Shown piece after piece: positions 52,097 to 61,642 of a DNA stretch of 64,000 bases. The notes beneath the pieces are model-generated. The model saw only the letters and a program-made list of their open reading frames with translations. It was not told where the DNA came from and ran no database searches. Position 1 is the stretch's first letter. Each line of letters opens with the position of its first letter. The translations under genes were made by a program, and so were the position numbers. This DNA comes from SCTG01 sp964384595 (GTDB lineage Bacteria; Nitrospirota; Nitrospiria; Nitrospirales; NS-4), in the NCBI GenBank assembly GCA_964384595.1, contig CAYLLY010000003.1, forward strand, positions 9,697-73,696, given 5' to 3'.

Positions 52097-54100
52097 ATGG
52101 TACGACGTCTGGTGCCCATCGTCCTCGCGGCAGTCGTCCTGCTCCTCCAGCCGTGGCTGCTTGGGGTGTCCCCGGCTGCCGGACAGACGACCGCCGAAGG
52201 GGTCGAGGCGCTTAAGCAACTGAAGGAACGGATGGAACAGATGGAGCGCCGGCATCAGGCGGAGCGCGAGGAGATGCTGCGCCGCTTTGAGCAATTGGAG
52301 CGGGCTCTGCAAGGCGCCGGGAAGGACGCGGCCCAGGCGCCTCAAGGGCTCGGGGACAAGGCAGAAACGGGGAACCGGACGCCGACAGAGCCGCTGGAGC
52401 AAGGAGAGCGGGCGGACACCCAACGGCGGCTCGAGCAGTTGGAGCGAGCGGTCGCCGCGTCGCCTCCGCCTCCCGACCCCGAGACTTCGCTCCGCGTGAA
52501 TATCCGCAAACCGAGCCGGTACACGGCCTGTCCCGGCTTCATCGGCTGCGCTCCCGAGCCGCACCTCGAACTGGAGATGCCGGCTCCGGCGAAGGGGCCG
52601 GGCTGGGAACTGGATCTCCTGGGCTACACCCGCTGGCGGTTCAATGCCCGGCATGCGTTCGGGGATACGGTGAATACCGTGGCCGGGGACGCTGGCCATA
52701 TCGCCGGCGTGACCACGAAGAACAGCTCCGGCGCCTCGTTCGGCGGAAACGTGCTGGGGACCGACACCAACAGGCAGCTCAGTTTTCTCCGCTATACGGA
52801 TATCCGCGGCTATGTGACCACGGCCCTGAAAAAGGCCCCCTTCATGCTGGTGTACGGGCTCGACTTCGCCGGGGACGAATTCAACGACGGCGTCCTCCTG
52901 GGAAATGACTTGGGTCCCCTCGCGGCGGCGGGGCAACGCCAGTTCCAGGTCAACACCCAGCTTTTCTACCTTCAGTACGACGGCTGGGCCACCGTGCGGG
53001 CCGGGCGGATGCCGGGCCACCTCGGCAATGGCATCATAGGCCATATCGTGCGGGACTCCGTCACCGCCATCAAGCCCTGGACGCCGGAGTTGAGCACGCA
53101 ACTGACCTGGGTCCATGGCTCGACTGGCCGTTCGATCGACAACCAGGCCGGCGTGAGCTTCCTTCCGTTCACGGGCAATGCCGTCAGCCAGAACAGCGAG
53201 ACCGCGCAGCAGAAGGTAGGGGACGTGACCGGCAAGGAGGAGAACCTGGAGGGCATCTTGCTCCTGGCCAATTACAAGATCACGCCGAGCCATCGGACCC
53301 AGGGATTCCTCTGGCGGATGTGGGATACGACCGCCGTCGGGCGCAACAAACAGAACCAGTACGTCGACCTCAACGGGTCCGGCCTCTTCGAGTCCCGCCT
53401 GTCGGGGTCGCTGAACTATTGGTGGGAACTGGCTCACTTGCGCGGCACCTCGCCGGTGAACTCGGGTGCCGCCGGCGGCGTTGCCGGAAGGAGGGAAAGG
53501 CATCGGGCGTACCTAGCCTACTTGGACATGCAGTACACGCCTCCAGAGGCGTTCCAGCCGGTCTGGCAACGGTTCCTGTCGCCGGGGATCACGTTCGGAT
53601 ACGGCAGTGGAGACAACAGGCCCAACGACGAGACCAACACGAACTTCGACCAGTTGTTCGTTGACGAGGCGAGTTTCAAGTACAACTTCATTTTCTCGGA
53701 CGACGTGCATGGGTACAACGGTCGGGGGTTCGACACGCGGCGGGGCGGGGGGTTCTCGAACGTCACGTTCGCCCAGCCGTATCTCATCGTCAGGCCGACG
53801 CCCAAGCTCGAAACGCGACTGTCGTGGACCTACCTCACGGCCACCGTGTCTCAGCCGGCGGGGACGGGCGTGCTGGGGCCGCGTCCCGTGCTGAGTTCGT
53901 CGCTGGCTTACAGCACGACATCCGTTCCCGGCGATGCGACGAGGGACATCGGGCAGGAGGTGAATGTGCTCACGGATTATTACGTGACGCCTACCGCGCG
54001 TCTGTTCGCCTACTGGGGCGAGTTTTTCCCGGGCCGCCTCTACGCCCCGCATCGCGAGAATGCCATCAAGTTCGAGAGCGGTCTGGAATGGCGCTTCTGA
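52097..54100 (+). CDS. Outer-membrane porin with N-terminal coiled coil (alginate-export-like)
   Basis: 667 residues with a signal peptide (about 1-30). A coiled coil follows (about 33-75, LKQLKERMEQMERRHQAEREEMLRRFEQLERAL). A long beta-barrel starts near residue 165 and ends in EWRF with a terminal Phe. Segments such as FLRYTDIRGYVTTALKKAPFMLVYGLDFAGDEFNDG resemble the alginate_exp family. It is unrelated in detail to the 9187 porin and may import or export small solutes. Confidence 0.82.
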   Translation: MVRRLVPIVLAAVVLLLQPWLLGVSPAAGQTTAEGVEALKQLKERMEQMERRHQAEREEMLRRFEQLERALQGAGKDAAQAPQGLGDKAETGNRTPTEPLEQGERADTQRRLEQLERAVAASPPPPDPETSLRVNIRKPSRYTACPGFIGCAPEPHLELEMPAPAKGPGWELDLLGYTRWRFNARHAFGDTVNTVAGDAGHIAGVTTKNSSGASFGGNVLGTDTNRQLSFLRYTDIRGYVTTALKKAPFMLVYGLDFAGDEFNDGVLLGNDLGPLAAAGQRQFQVNTQLFYLQYDGWATVRAGRMPGHLGNGIIGHIVRDSVTAIKPWTPELSTQLTWVHGSTGRSIDNQAGVSFLPFTGNAVSQNSETAQQKVGDVTGKEENLEGILLLANYKITPSHRTQGFLWRMWDTTAVGRNKQNQYVDLNGSGLFESRLSGSLNYWWELAHLRGTSPVNSGAAGGVAGRRERHRAYLAYLDMQYTPPEAFQPVWQRFLSPGITFGYGSGDNRPNDETNTNFDQLFVDEASFKYNFIFSDDVHGYNGRGFDTRRGGGFSNVTFAQPYLIVRPTPKLETRLSWTYLTATVSQPAGTGVLGPRPVLSSSLAYSTTSVPGDATRDIGQEVNVLTDYYVTPTARLFAYWGEFFPGRLYAPHRENAIKFESGLEWRF

Positions 54101-55053
54101 TGACCTGCTTCGCCGAAGCGCACGACAATCCGGCCGCTCTCACGTGGCCGCCGCTCTTTCGCGATCGGCACGTGCATGTGGGGTGTCTGGTGAACATGAT
54201 CGGAGAAGTGACGCGGGAAACGGAGACGCAATTGAAGGAGGCGGGGATCGAGGTGTCGCTGAGCGCCGGACCTTGGGGCGGCTTTAATTTTCTGGTCGGG
54301 CCTGACGGCTACACGAGGATGCCGATCGGTCGGTTGACGGTCGTGATCGGGGCCTCCGCCGAGACGCCGCTGGAGGAGGACGGCGGGCCCGTGTTTCAGG
54401 CCTTTCTGCCTCGATACATCCGGCGGCTTAGGGAGGCCGGATGGCAGGCGCCGGACGAATGGGTGTTCCGGTATCCCAAGCGGACCCTCGCCGGGAGGCT
54501 GCTGGAGCTCTCGTGCCTCCATTATTTCCCCGGTCACAGTTACGACACCCGGACCTTCCTGAAGGTGCGGCTGAGCCGTGAATGGGCGGACTATGAGGAG
54601 ATCCTACTTCGGGATTTTCTGATCGTTCTGGAACGGCTTCACCTCACCACGGACTGGGCCCTGTACAAGGAGGAAACCAGGCTCGTGGACGTGCGGTTCG
54701 ACCTTCAGGATTTTCTCTCGCTCAATTACGTCCTGGGACCGGTCTATGAACGGACTTCCGCTGAGGGGGCACTGCTGCGCGAAATCACGGATGCCTACCT
54801 GGCGCATATGAGAGACGCTCCGACGTTGTACCGCTTTCTCGATCGGGCGGTGTCATCGAGATGGGTCGAGCATGTCGTGTGGGCGGTGGCCCGCGCCGCA
54901 TACGGCATCAGGCCGTATCAGCGCCCGTTCAGCTTCAGCCGGGACCTTCTTGCCGGACCCCTACCGGCGGGCTTGTTGGTCCCGGTCAAAATCCACTTGC
55001 GGGAGTATCACGAGAATGTCGGCCGGCTCAGGCCTGCTGGCTGGAATGCATGA
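54088..55053 (+). CDS. Hypothetical protein overlapping the porin end
   Basis: 321 residues from ATG 54088; ATG 54100 (one-base overlap with the porin stop) is an equal candidate. No signal or transmembrane helix is present, and the composition is that of a soluble alpha/beta protein with few cysteines. No motif is recognised. It is followed by a 177-base gap that should contain the promoter of the ATPase operon; I could not pick out convincing -35/-10 boxes there. Confidence 0.6.
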   Translation: MALLMTCFAEAHDNPAALTWPPLFRDRHVHVGCLVNMIGEVTRETETQLKEAGIEVSLSAGPWGGFNFLVGPDGYTRMPIGRLTVVIGASAETPLEEDGGPVFQAFLPRYIRRLREAGWQAPDEWVFRYPKRTLAGRLLELSCLHYFPGHSYDTRTFLKVRLSREWADYEEILLRDFLIVLERLHLTTDWALYKEETRLVDVRFDLQDFLSLNYVLGPVYERTSAEGALLREITDAYLAHMRDAPTLYRFLDRAVSSRWVEHVVWAVARAAYGIRPYQRPFSFSRDLLAGPLPAGLLVPVKIHLREYHENVGRLRPAGWNA

Positions 55054-55230
55054 GAATGGGCGTTCTGCTACAGAGCTTCTTTTCTTAACTGTTGCAGATC
55101 TCCACAGAAGTCCCTTCCCGCCTTGCCTTCACGTTTTTCTCGTACCTTCATCGCATTGATTCTGCATGAAAACTTTCGGCACGCACGAAAGGGCTGAATA
55201 GGCATTCTCCTTGCTCATTCCCGTTGTGGT

Positions 55231-55587
55231 ATGCCTGAAACGCCGGAACAGCAGTCTCCCGCGATCCTCAAGGAAATTCAGTCGGCCGAGCGGGCTGTGG
55301 AGCGCATGGTCGGCTCGGCCGCAGAGGAGGCTACGGCCATGCTCGAGCAAGCTCGGGCCAGGGCGGAAACTCTGCTGGCCGGGCGGCGCCGTGCCGGCGG
55401 GGAGCGGAAGGCGGCCTTGATCGCCGCAGGGGTGGAGGAAGCAAGGCGCGACGCCGAGCGGCTGGCGTCGGAGGCGCAGGACAGAGCCGTCGCCATGAAA
55501 GCGAAGGCCATGAGCAGGTTGGATGAGGCGGCAGAGATCGTTCTGCGTCGCGTGCTCCCGTCATTGTCCCGGAGCGGCGCATCATGA
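55231..55587 (+). CDS. V/A-type ATPase subunit H (peripheral stalk)
   Basis: 118 residues, almost entirely a charged Ala/Glu/Arg coiled coil (ILKEIQSAERAVERMVGSAAEEATAMLEQARARAETLL). It matches in size and position the H (NtpF/AhaH) subunit, which pairs with E in the peripheral stalk. It is first in the operon, and its stop overlaps subunit I (ATGA). Confidence 0.8.
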   Translation: MPETPEQQSPAILKEIQSAERAVERMVGSAAEEATAMLEQARARAETLLAGRRRAGGERKAALIAAGVEEARRDAERLASEAQDRAVAMKAKAMSRLDEAAEIVLRRVLPSLSRSGAS

Positions 55588-57485
55588 TCGAACCGATGGC
55601 CAAACTCCGGTTGGCCTGCCCTTGCAGTCTTGCGGATCGGGTGACGGCGATTCTGCAAGAGGCGGGCGTATTCCATATCGAGTCCGCTACGGTCGAAGCT
55701 CTGCGGACTCCTTTGCGCCGGCAGGTGTTGGATGAGGCCGCCCGCCGGCGGAAGACCGAGATGGAACATGTGCGTGAGGAACTCCGTCGACTTCTCCTGC
55801 TGTTGCCCGAGTCGCCGTCCAGAGGATCGGCCGACCGGAGCGAGATCGCCCCGGCCGACCTCACCGATCAGGACACGAAACGACTGGCCCGCCTTGTTCG
55901 TCATGTGGGGAGCCGCGTGGACTACCTGACGTGTCAAATCAAGGAGTGCGAAGACGAGCTGGCCCTGTTGTCGAAATACGAAAAGGCGCTCGAAGCCCTG
56001 GCTCCGTTTCTCAGCCTTATTCAGGAGAGCGAGGAACTGGACTACGTCGGTGTCACGATTGAGGAGGGCCAGTCGGGGGACGGCGCCTTGCTGCCCCTCC
56101 TTCGGGAGATGATGGCCAGGGTCACGGAGGGGCGGTTTGAGCTGTTTCACGCGCGCCTGGACGAGAGGTCGCTGGCGATCCTGCTCGTGTATCCGAGGTC
56201 CTATGCCGCGCGGATTCGGGGACTCCTCTGGGAGGAAGGGATCAGTGAGCTCCGCCTTCCGGCCTCGGTGTCGGACAAGCCTTTGGGACAAGCGCTCCGC
56301 ATCATCCTCAAGAAGAAAGTCGATCTTCCGTTACAGGCGAAGCGCCTGCGGGACAAGCTGGCGGACCTTGCCCGCGCCTGGCGTCGGGAGGTGGCGCAAT
56401 ATCAGGAAGCCGTCTGCCGACGGCTGGAGCAGATGGAGGCGGCCGCGTTTTTTTACCGGACCGACCTTGCCACGATCATATTCGGCTGGACCACCAGGCG
56501 GGCGCTTCCGGTCCTGACCGAGCGGCTCACGCGTGAATTCGGCGGGAAGGTCGTCCTGGAGGAAACACCCATCAGCAGAGCCGACTGGACGGAGGTCCCG
56601 GTTGTGCTGCGCAATCCCGGTCTGCTGAAACCCTTCGAGGCATTGACGCGGCTGATTGCGTTGCCGCGGTACGGCAGCATCGATCCGACTCCCTTTCTGG
56701 CCGTGTTCTTCCCCCTGTTTTACGGCATGATCCTGGGGGATGTCGGGTACGGCGTGCTCATCTTCGGGATCGCGCTTGTCGCCCAGCGCCGCTACGGCCG
56801 GCACGCGCTCGTGCGCGACCTCGCGGCGGTCTACTTCTGGGCCGCGGGAGCCGCGATCCTGTTCGGCGTTCTGTTCGGAGAGGTGTTCGGCGAGCTGGGC
56901 GAACGGGTCGGGCTCCATCCTCTCCTGAACCGGATGGAAGCGTTCCTCCCTCTGCTCTATCTTTCCATAGGCCTGGGTACCGCGCACGTCGCTTTGGGGA
57001 TCGTGCTGGGAGCGGTCTGGGCCTGGCGGCGGGAAGCGCGGCATGAATTTCTGGCCAAACTGGGAGGGCTGCTGCTGGTCTTCGCCTTCATCGGCCTCAT
57101 CGCGAGCATGGCCGGGCTGCTGCCGCGTCATTGGCTCCCTTACGCCCTGGCCGGTTTCCTGGCGTCTCTGGCCGTCATCTTCGGCTTCGGCGGCGCGCAC
57201 GGCGCAATGGAGATTCACAATCTCGTCAACGTTTTGTCGTACCTGCGGATCATGGGAATCGGCGTGGCGTCGGCGGCGCTGGCTTTTGCGGCCAACAAGC
57301 TCGGCGGCATGGTAGGGAATCTGCTTCTGGCGGTTGCCGTCGGAGGAACCCTCCATGTCGTGAACCTTGCGTTCGGCACGCTCTCCCCCGCCATACAGTC
57401 CCTGAGGCTCCATTACGTGGAGTTCTTCGAAAATTTCTTTGCGCCCGGCGGAAGGCCTTATAAACCGTTCAGGCGAGCGACATGA
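55584..57485 (+). CDS. V/A-type ATPase subunit I (a)
   Basis: 633 residues. The cytoplasmic N-terminal half is coiled-coil and alpha/beta (about 1-340), and the C-terminal half has seven or eight transmembrane helices starting DPTPFLAVFFPLFYGMILGDVGYG, the signature of the family. It forms the ion half-channels against the c ring. The sequence FGGAHGAMEIHNLVNVLSYLRIMGIGVAS carries the conserved Arg (SYLRIMG) that faces the ring. Confidence 0.93.
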   Translation: MIEPMAKLRLACPCSLADRVTAILQEAGVFHIESATVEALRTPLRRQVLDEAARRRKTEMEHVREELRRLLLLLPESPSRGSADRSEIAPADLTDQDTKRLARLVRHVGSRVDYLTCQIKECEDELALLSKYEKALEALAPFLSLIQESEELDYVGVTIEEGQSGDGALLPLLREMMARVTEGRFELFHARLDERSLAILLVYPRSYAARIRGLLWEEGISELRLPASVSDKPLGQALRIILKKKVDLPLQAKRLRDKLADLARAWRREVAQYQEAVCRRLEQMEAAAFFYRTDLATIIFGWTTRRALPVLTERLTREFGGKVVLEETPISRADWTEVPVVLRNPGLLKPFEALTRLIALPRYGSIDPTPFLAVFFPLFYGMILGDVGYGVLIFGIALVAQRRYGRHALVRDLAAVYFWAAGAAILFGVLFGEVFGELGERVGLHPLLNRMEAFLPLLYLSIGLGTAHVALGIVLGAVWAWRREARHEFLAKLGGLLLVFAFIGLIASMAGLLPRHWLPYALAGFLASLAVIFGFGGAHGAMEIHNLVNVLSYLRIMGIGVASAALAFAANKLGGMVGNLLLAVAVGGTLHVVNLAFGTLSPAIQSLRLHYVEFFENFFAPGGRPYKPFRRAT

Positions 57486-57512
57486 TGGACACGCAACAAA
57501 GGAGGGATAATC

Positions 57513-57734
57513 ATGACTGACCTTGGGCTCTTGGCGATCGGGGCCGGCCTGGCCATCGGGCTGGCGGCATTGGGGACGGGACTGGCGCAAGCGAAGATCG
57601 GCGCAGCCGCCATCGGGGCGATTCTCGAAAAGCCGGAATCGCTGGGGACCATGTTGATTCTGCTGGTGATACCGGAAACGCTGGTGATCTTCGGCTTCAC
57701 GATCGCGATTCTGGTCCTGTTCGCGCTGAAATGA
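57513..57734 (+). CDS. V/A-type ATPase subunit K (c ring)
   Basis: 73 residues, a single two-helix hairpin. The ion-binding glutamate is E55 in VIPETLVIFGF. Q26 in helix 1 (GTGLAQAKIG) aligns by spacing with the Gln of Na+-binding F-type c subunits, and T56 follows the glutamate. Gln, Glu and a following Ser/Thr are the known Na+ coordination pattern. Sodium coupling is therefore likely, but not proven. Ribosome site GGAGGG is good. Confidence 0.9.
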   Translation: MTDLGLLAIGAGLAIGLAALGTGLAQAKIGAAAIGAILEKPESLGTMLILLVIPETLVIFGFTIAILVLFALK

Positions 57735-57799
57735 GGAGCGGGCGCGATACGCCGCCCTCGGACCGTGTCGCGTTCGCCATGTAGCGCGCATCCGTTGCG

Positions 57800-58429
57800 A
57801 TGGCGTACGAAACTCTCATAGCGGCTCTGCTGCAAGAGGGAGAGGCGAAGTCAAAAGCCGTCCTCTCCAAGGCCCGCACCGACGCGGACCGTCTGGTCGC
57901 CGAGGCCGAGGCGGCCGCCGAGGCCTCGGACCGTGAGGCGGAGTTACAGGCGGGGGAGGAAATCGCCCGGCATCGCACCGCCATTCTGGGACGGGCTTCG
58001 ATTGCGGCCCGGCGCAGTCTGTTGGAAGCCAAGCGCGAGGTGCTTGAGGCCGTCTGGCGACGGGTGACCGAAAAGACCATGGCCCTTCAAGCGCATGAGC
58101 GGGCGAAGATCATGGAAGCCCTTTTGGACGAAGTTCTCGCCAAGGTGCCGCCGGGGCCGCTCCAGGCGGTGATCGACGGCCGGGAGTGCGCCCATTTGGA
58201 AGAGCGATTGGCGGAGCGAAACATTCCGTTCCAGGTGCAGAACCGGGACGACCTTTTGCTGGGGCTGGAACTGGAGGCCGACGGCGAGGTCCTTAGAAAC
58301 AGTCTGGCCACCCGCCTGGCGAAGGCAAAACCGGAACTGGCCATCGAACTCAACCGACTGCTGTTCGCTGAGCAGCAGGCTGGGGGCAAGTCGCCTGGAG
58401 CGAGAGAGGCAGCCGATAACGATGGATGA
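57800..58429 (+). CDS. V/A-type ATPase subunit E (peripheral stalk)
   Basis: 209 residues: an N-terminal Ala/Glu coiled coil (about 1-95) and a C-terminal globular domain ending with an acidic tail. Position after K and before C matches NtpE. The start is ATG 57800 after a 65-base gap with no strong ribosome site. Confidence 0.85.
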   Translation: MAYETLIAALLQEGEAKSKAVLSKARTDADRLVAEAEAAAEASDREAELQAGEEIARHRTAILGRASIAARRSLLEAKREVLEAVWRRVTEKTMALQAHERAKIMEALLDEVLAKVPPGPLQAVIDGRECAHLEERLAERNIPFQVQNRDDLLLGLELEADGEVLRNSLATRLAKAKPELAIELNRLLFAEQQAGGKSPGAREAADNDG

Positions 58430-59519
58430 CTACGCGTACATCAATGCCCGAGTCCGGGCCATGGAGGGGAAGTTATTGGACCGGTTCCGGTACCAGACCC
58501 TCGTCGCTCAACAGTCCGTGGAAGGAATCGAGGAGTGGTTGAAAAGTTCGCCGTATGCCGCATGCCTGGAATGGACGATGGGTAAGGCGGGTTCACGTTC
58601 CGGCCACGACATCGGCGCCCGCATGGACGAGGCATTCCGACGGGATATGGTCCGGACCCTCGCGAAGCTTCGGCGGATGACGGCGCACCGGGCGCGCGAA
58701 TTGATGGAGGCCCTCCTTATGCGGTGGGACGCGTACAATCTTAAGGTGATCCTGCGCGGCAAGCGCGCGCATGCGCCGATAGAAGAGATGTTGGCCTTGA
58801 CCATACCCGTCGGAACCCTGGGCGAGGTCGCCTTGGCCGAACTGGCGAGAGCGCCTACGTTACGGGCGGTGGCGGACACATTGGAGACGTGGCGGTCGCC
58901 CCTCGCGCGTCCGCTGCGTGACGGGCTGAAAACGCTCGGGGATTCCGACGTACTCCAGCCCCTTGAGTTCGCGCTCGACCGGTTCGCCTTGCGCGCGGCA
59001 TTGCGAGTGACCGCCGACGGCAATGACGATGATCTGGTGGTGAAGGACTACCTGCGGCTTCTCGTGGACAAGACGAATCTGCTGACGGCGTTTCGCTACC
59101 TGGAGGAGCGCAGCGCCTTGTCGGGGGTCTCCGGCGCCCAGCAGGTTGCGCTGGGTCATGAAGCGGGCCGCTACTACCTTAACGCGGGCGGGCGGGTCAC
59201 CCCGTCGCTCTTTCGAGCGGTCGTGGGAGCCGGAAATCTTCGCCATGGGCTGTCGCTGCTGGCCGAGACTCCCTATCGGTGGCTTGCAGGCAGGTTTGCG
59301 GAAACCGACCCTGTCTCTGTCCCGCGGATGGAAGGGTGGCTCGATCGCTGGCTGCTTCATGAGGCCATCGGCCTCGCGCGTCGCGATCCGCTGGGTATCG
59401 GCGTCGCGACGGCCTATATCGAACGGAAGGTGAGCGAGGTGCGGAATCTCCGTCTGATCGTGCGCGGGAAGGTCTCAGGCATGGGGCCCGACCACCTCAT
59501 GGCGTGGTTGGTCATATAG
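58422..59519 (+). CDS. V/A-type ATPase subunit C (d)
   Basis: 365 residues, mainly helical, with the family start YAYINARVRAMEGKLLD and the pattern LMEALLMRWDAYNLKVILRG, and internal repeats. It links the rotor stalk to the c ring. It overlaps subunit E by eight bases. Confidence 0.88.
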   Translation: MDDYAYINARVRAMEGKLLDRFRYQTLVAQQSVEGIEEWLKSSPYAACLEWTMGKAGSRSGHDIGARMDEAFRRDMVRTLAKLRRMTAHRARELMEALLMRWDAYNLKVILRGKRAHAPIEEMLALTIPVGTLGEVALAELARAPTLRAVADTLETWRSPLARPLRDGLKTLGDSDVLQPLEFALDRFALRAALRVTADGNDDDLVVKDYLRLLVDKTNLLTAFRYLEERSALSGVSGAQQVALGHEAGRYYLNAGGRVTPSLFRAVVGAGNLRHGLSLLAETPYRWLAGRFAETDPVSVPRMEGWLDRWLLHEAIGLARRDPLGIGVATAYIERKVSEVRNLRLIVRGKVSGMGPDHLMAWLVI

Positions 59520-59567
59520 GTTGGGAGGAGAGGCGATGGGCTTTAGTCCCACACCTTCTGTTTGACT

Positions 59568-59897
59568 ATGGCCGGCCTGATGGTCGTCACCGATCCCGAT
59601 ACGGCCCTTGGGTTCCGGCTGGCTGGCGTCGAGGTGACGGAGGTCGCCGGGTCGGACGAGGCGGCCGAAAGGCTTCTCACCCTGCTCAAGGGCAAGGAAC
59701 CCGGAGTCGTCCTCTACAACGAGGAGTACCGGTCGGCGCTTTCCGAAAAGAGCCGGACGGCAATGGAGGAGAGCATCGTTCCAGTCTTCTTTGCCATGCC
59801 GGTGGCGCGCGCGGGGAGGACGCAGGAAACGCGCGAGGTCTACCTCGCCCGTCTTCTGCGCCGGGCGATCGGGTACCAGTTGAAGATCAAGCGATGA
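59568..59897 (+). CDS. V/A-type ATPase subunit F
   Basis: 109 residues from ATG 59568; a TTG two codons earlier is less likely. LMVVTDPDTALGFRLAGVEV is the conserved N-terminus of subunit F (NtpG/AtpF), part of the central stalk. It overlaps subunit A by four bases (ATGA). Confidence 0.88.
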   Translation: MAGLMVVTDPDTALGFRLAGVEVTEVAGSDEAAERLLTLLKGKEPGVVLYNEEYRSALSEKSRTAMEESIVPVFFAMPVARAGRTQETREVYLARLLRRAIGYQLKIKR

Positions 59898-61642
59898 ACG
59901 GCATCATCATCAAAGTCTCCGGCCCGACGGTGGTGGCGAGGGGCATGGCCCATACCCGGATGTTCAACCGTGTCTCGGTGGGGAATCTGGGCCTCCTGGG
60001 TGAGGTCATCCGACTCCACGGCGATGAGGCTACGATTCAGGTGTACGAGGACACCACCGGTCTGACGCTCGGCGAGGAAGTGGCGGATGCGGGAGAGCCG
60101 CTCCTAGTGGAGCTGGGCCCCGGTCTTCTCGGCGCGATCTTCGACGGCGTGCAGCGTCCTCTCACCGTGATTGCGGCCCGGCACGGGGACTGGATCGCGC
60201 GAGGGGTGACTCTGCCGGCCTTGTCTCGGGAGCGCCGATGGGCGTTCAGTCCTGTCGTGCAGCCAGGGACGCCGGTGTCGGGCGGGGATTGTCTCGGCGT
60301 CGTCCAGGAAACCGAGAAGATCCAGCATCGCATCCTCGTGCCGCCGGGAGTGAGCGGGACGCTGCGGGAAATCCGTGATGGAAGCTTTCCCGTCACCGAG
60401 CCGATCGCTTTGCTCGACGGCGACCGTCCGGTCACGATGATGCAGCGATGGCCGGTGCGCACGCCCCGGCCGGTCGCGGAGCGCTTCCCGCCGGTGGTGC
60501 CGTTCGTCACGGGACAGCGGGTCTTCGACATGCTGTTTCCGGTCGCGTCCGGGGGGACGGTGATCGTTCCCGGCGGGTTCGGGACCGGCAAGACCGTGGT
60601 GGAGCAAACCCTGGCGAAACACGCGCGGGCCGATATCATCATCTACATCGGGTGCGGAGAGCGCGGAAATGAAATGACAGAGGTGCTCGTTGAATTCCCG
60701 CGCTTGACGGATCCGACGAGCGGGATGCCGCTCATGAAGCGCACGGTCCTGGTCATCAACACGTCGAACATGCCGGTGGCGGCCCGCGAGACCTCGATCT
60801 ATACCGGGATCACGCTGGCCGAGTACTACCGGGATATGGGCTATGCCGTCGCCCTCATGGCCGACAGCACCTCGCGCTGGGCCGAAGCGACCCGCGAAAT
60901 TTCGGCCCGGCTCGAAGAAATGCCGGGTGAGGAAGGCTATCCCACGTACCTGGCCACGAAGCTGGCCGGCTTTTACGAACGCGGTGGGCGCGCTCGGTGT
61001 TTGGGCCGGGAGCACCGCGAAGGGTCCGTGACCATCGTGTCCGCCATTTCCCCTCCGGGCGGAGACTTCTCGGAGCCGGTGACGCAAAGTTCGGTGCAGG
61101 TCGCGGGGGGTCTGTGGGCGCTGGACTCCGACTTGGCCCACCGGCGCCACTTTCCGGCCATCAACTGGAAACGCAGTTTCTCCCTCTATACCGCGTCCCT
61201 CGATCCGTGGTTCGTGTCTAACGTCGCCGGTGACTGGCCGAAGCTCAGGGCCGACCTGGCCGCGCTTCTTCAGAAGGAGGAGGAATTGCAGGAGATCGTG
61301 CAACTGGTCGGGATCGATGCGCTGCAGGATCCGGAGCGGATCGCGCTGGAGGTGAGCCGCCTCATCCGCGAGGAATACTTGCGGCAGAGCGCCTTCTCGG
61401 AGACCGACGCCGCCTGCCCGTTGGAGAAGCAGTACTGGATGCTGAAGGCCCTGCTGCAGTTCCTGCGTTATTGCCGCGAGCTACACAGGAAAGGCCGGCC
61501 GATCGAGCAGATTCTGGCGTCGCCGTTTCGGGTGGAACTCGAGCGCATGAAGGAGACGGAGCCTGACCGTTGCGTGCCGCAGGCCCTGGCGATGATCGAG
61601 AAGATGGAACAGGATATGGGGGCAAGGGGAGCGACACCGTGA
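59894..61642 (+). CDS. V/A-type ATPase catalytic subunit A
   Basis: 582 residues from ATG 59894. Walker A is GGFGTGKT (227-234), followed by ADIIIYIGCGERGNEMTEVL and LMADSTSRWAEA, hallmarks of the catalytic subunit. The so-called non-homologous insertion lies at about 115-190. All nucleotide-binding residues look intact. An open frame extends upstream but has no family similarity. The stop overlaps subunit B (GTGA). Confidence 0.96.
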   Translation: MNGIIIKVSGPTVVARGMAHTRMFNRVSVGNLGLLGEVIRLHGDEATIQVYEDTTGLTLGEEVADAGEPLLVELGPGLLGAIFDGVQRPLTVIAARHGDWIARGVTLPALSRERRWAFSPVVQPGTPVSGGDCLGVVQETEKIQHRILVPPGVSGTLREIRDGSFPVTEPIALLDGDRPVTMMQRWPVRTPRPVAERFPPVVPFVTGQRVFDMLFPVASGGTVIVPGGFGTGKTVVEQTLAKHARADIIIYIGCGERGNEMTEVLVEFPRLTDPTSGMPLMKRTVLVINTSNMPVAARETSIYTGITLAEYYRDMGYAVALMADSTSRWAEATREISARLEEMPGEEGYPTYLATKLAGFYERGGRARCLGREHREGSVTIVSAISPPGGDFSEPVTQSSVQVAGGLWALDSDLAHRRHFPAINWKRSFSLYTASLDPWFVSNVAGDWPKLRADLAALLQKEEELQEIVQLVGIDALQDPERIALEVSRLIREEYLRQSAFSETDAACPLEKQYWMLKALLQFLRYCRELHRKGRPIEQILASPFRVELERMKETEPDRCVPQALAMIEKMEQDMGARGATP

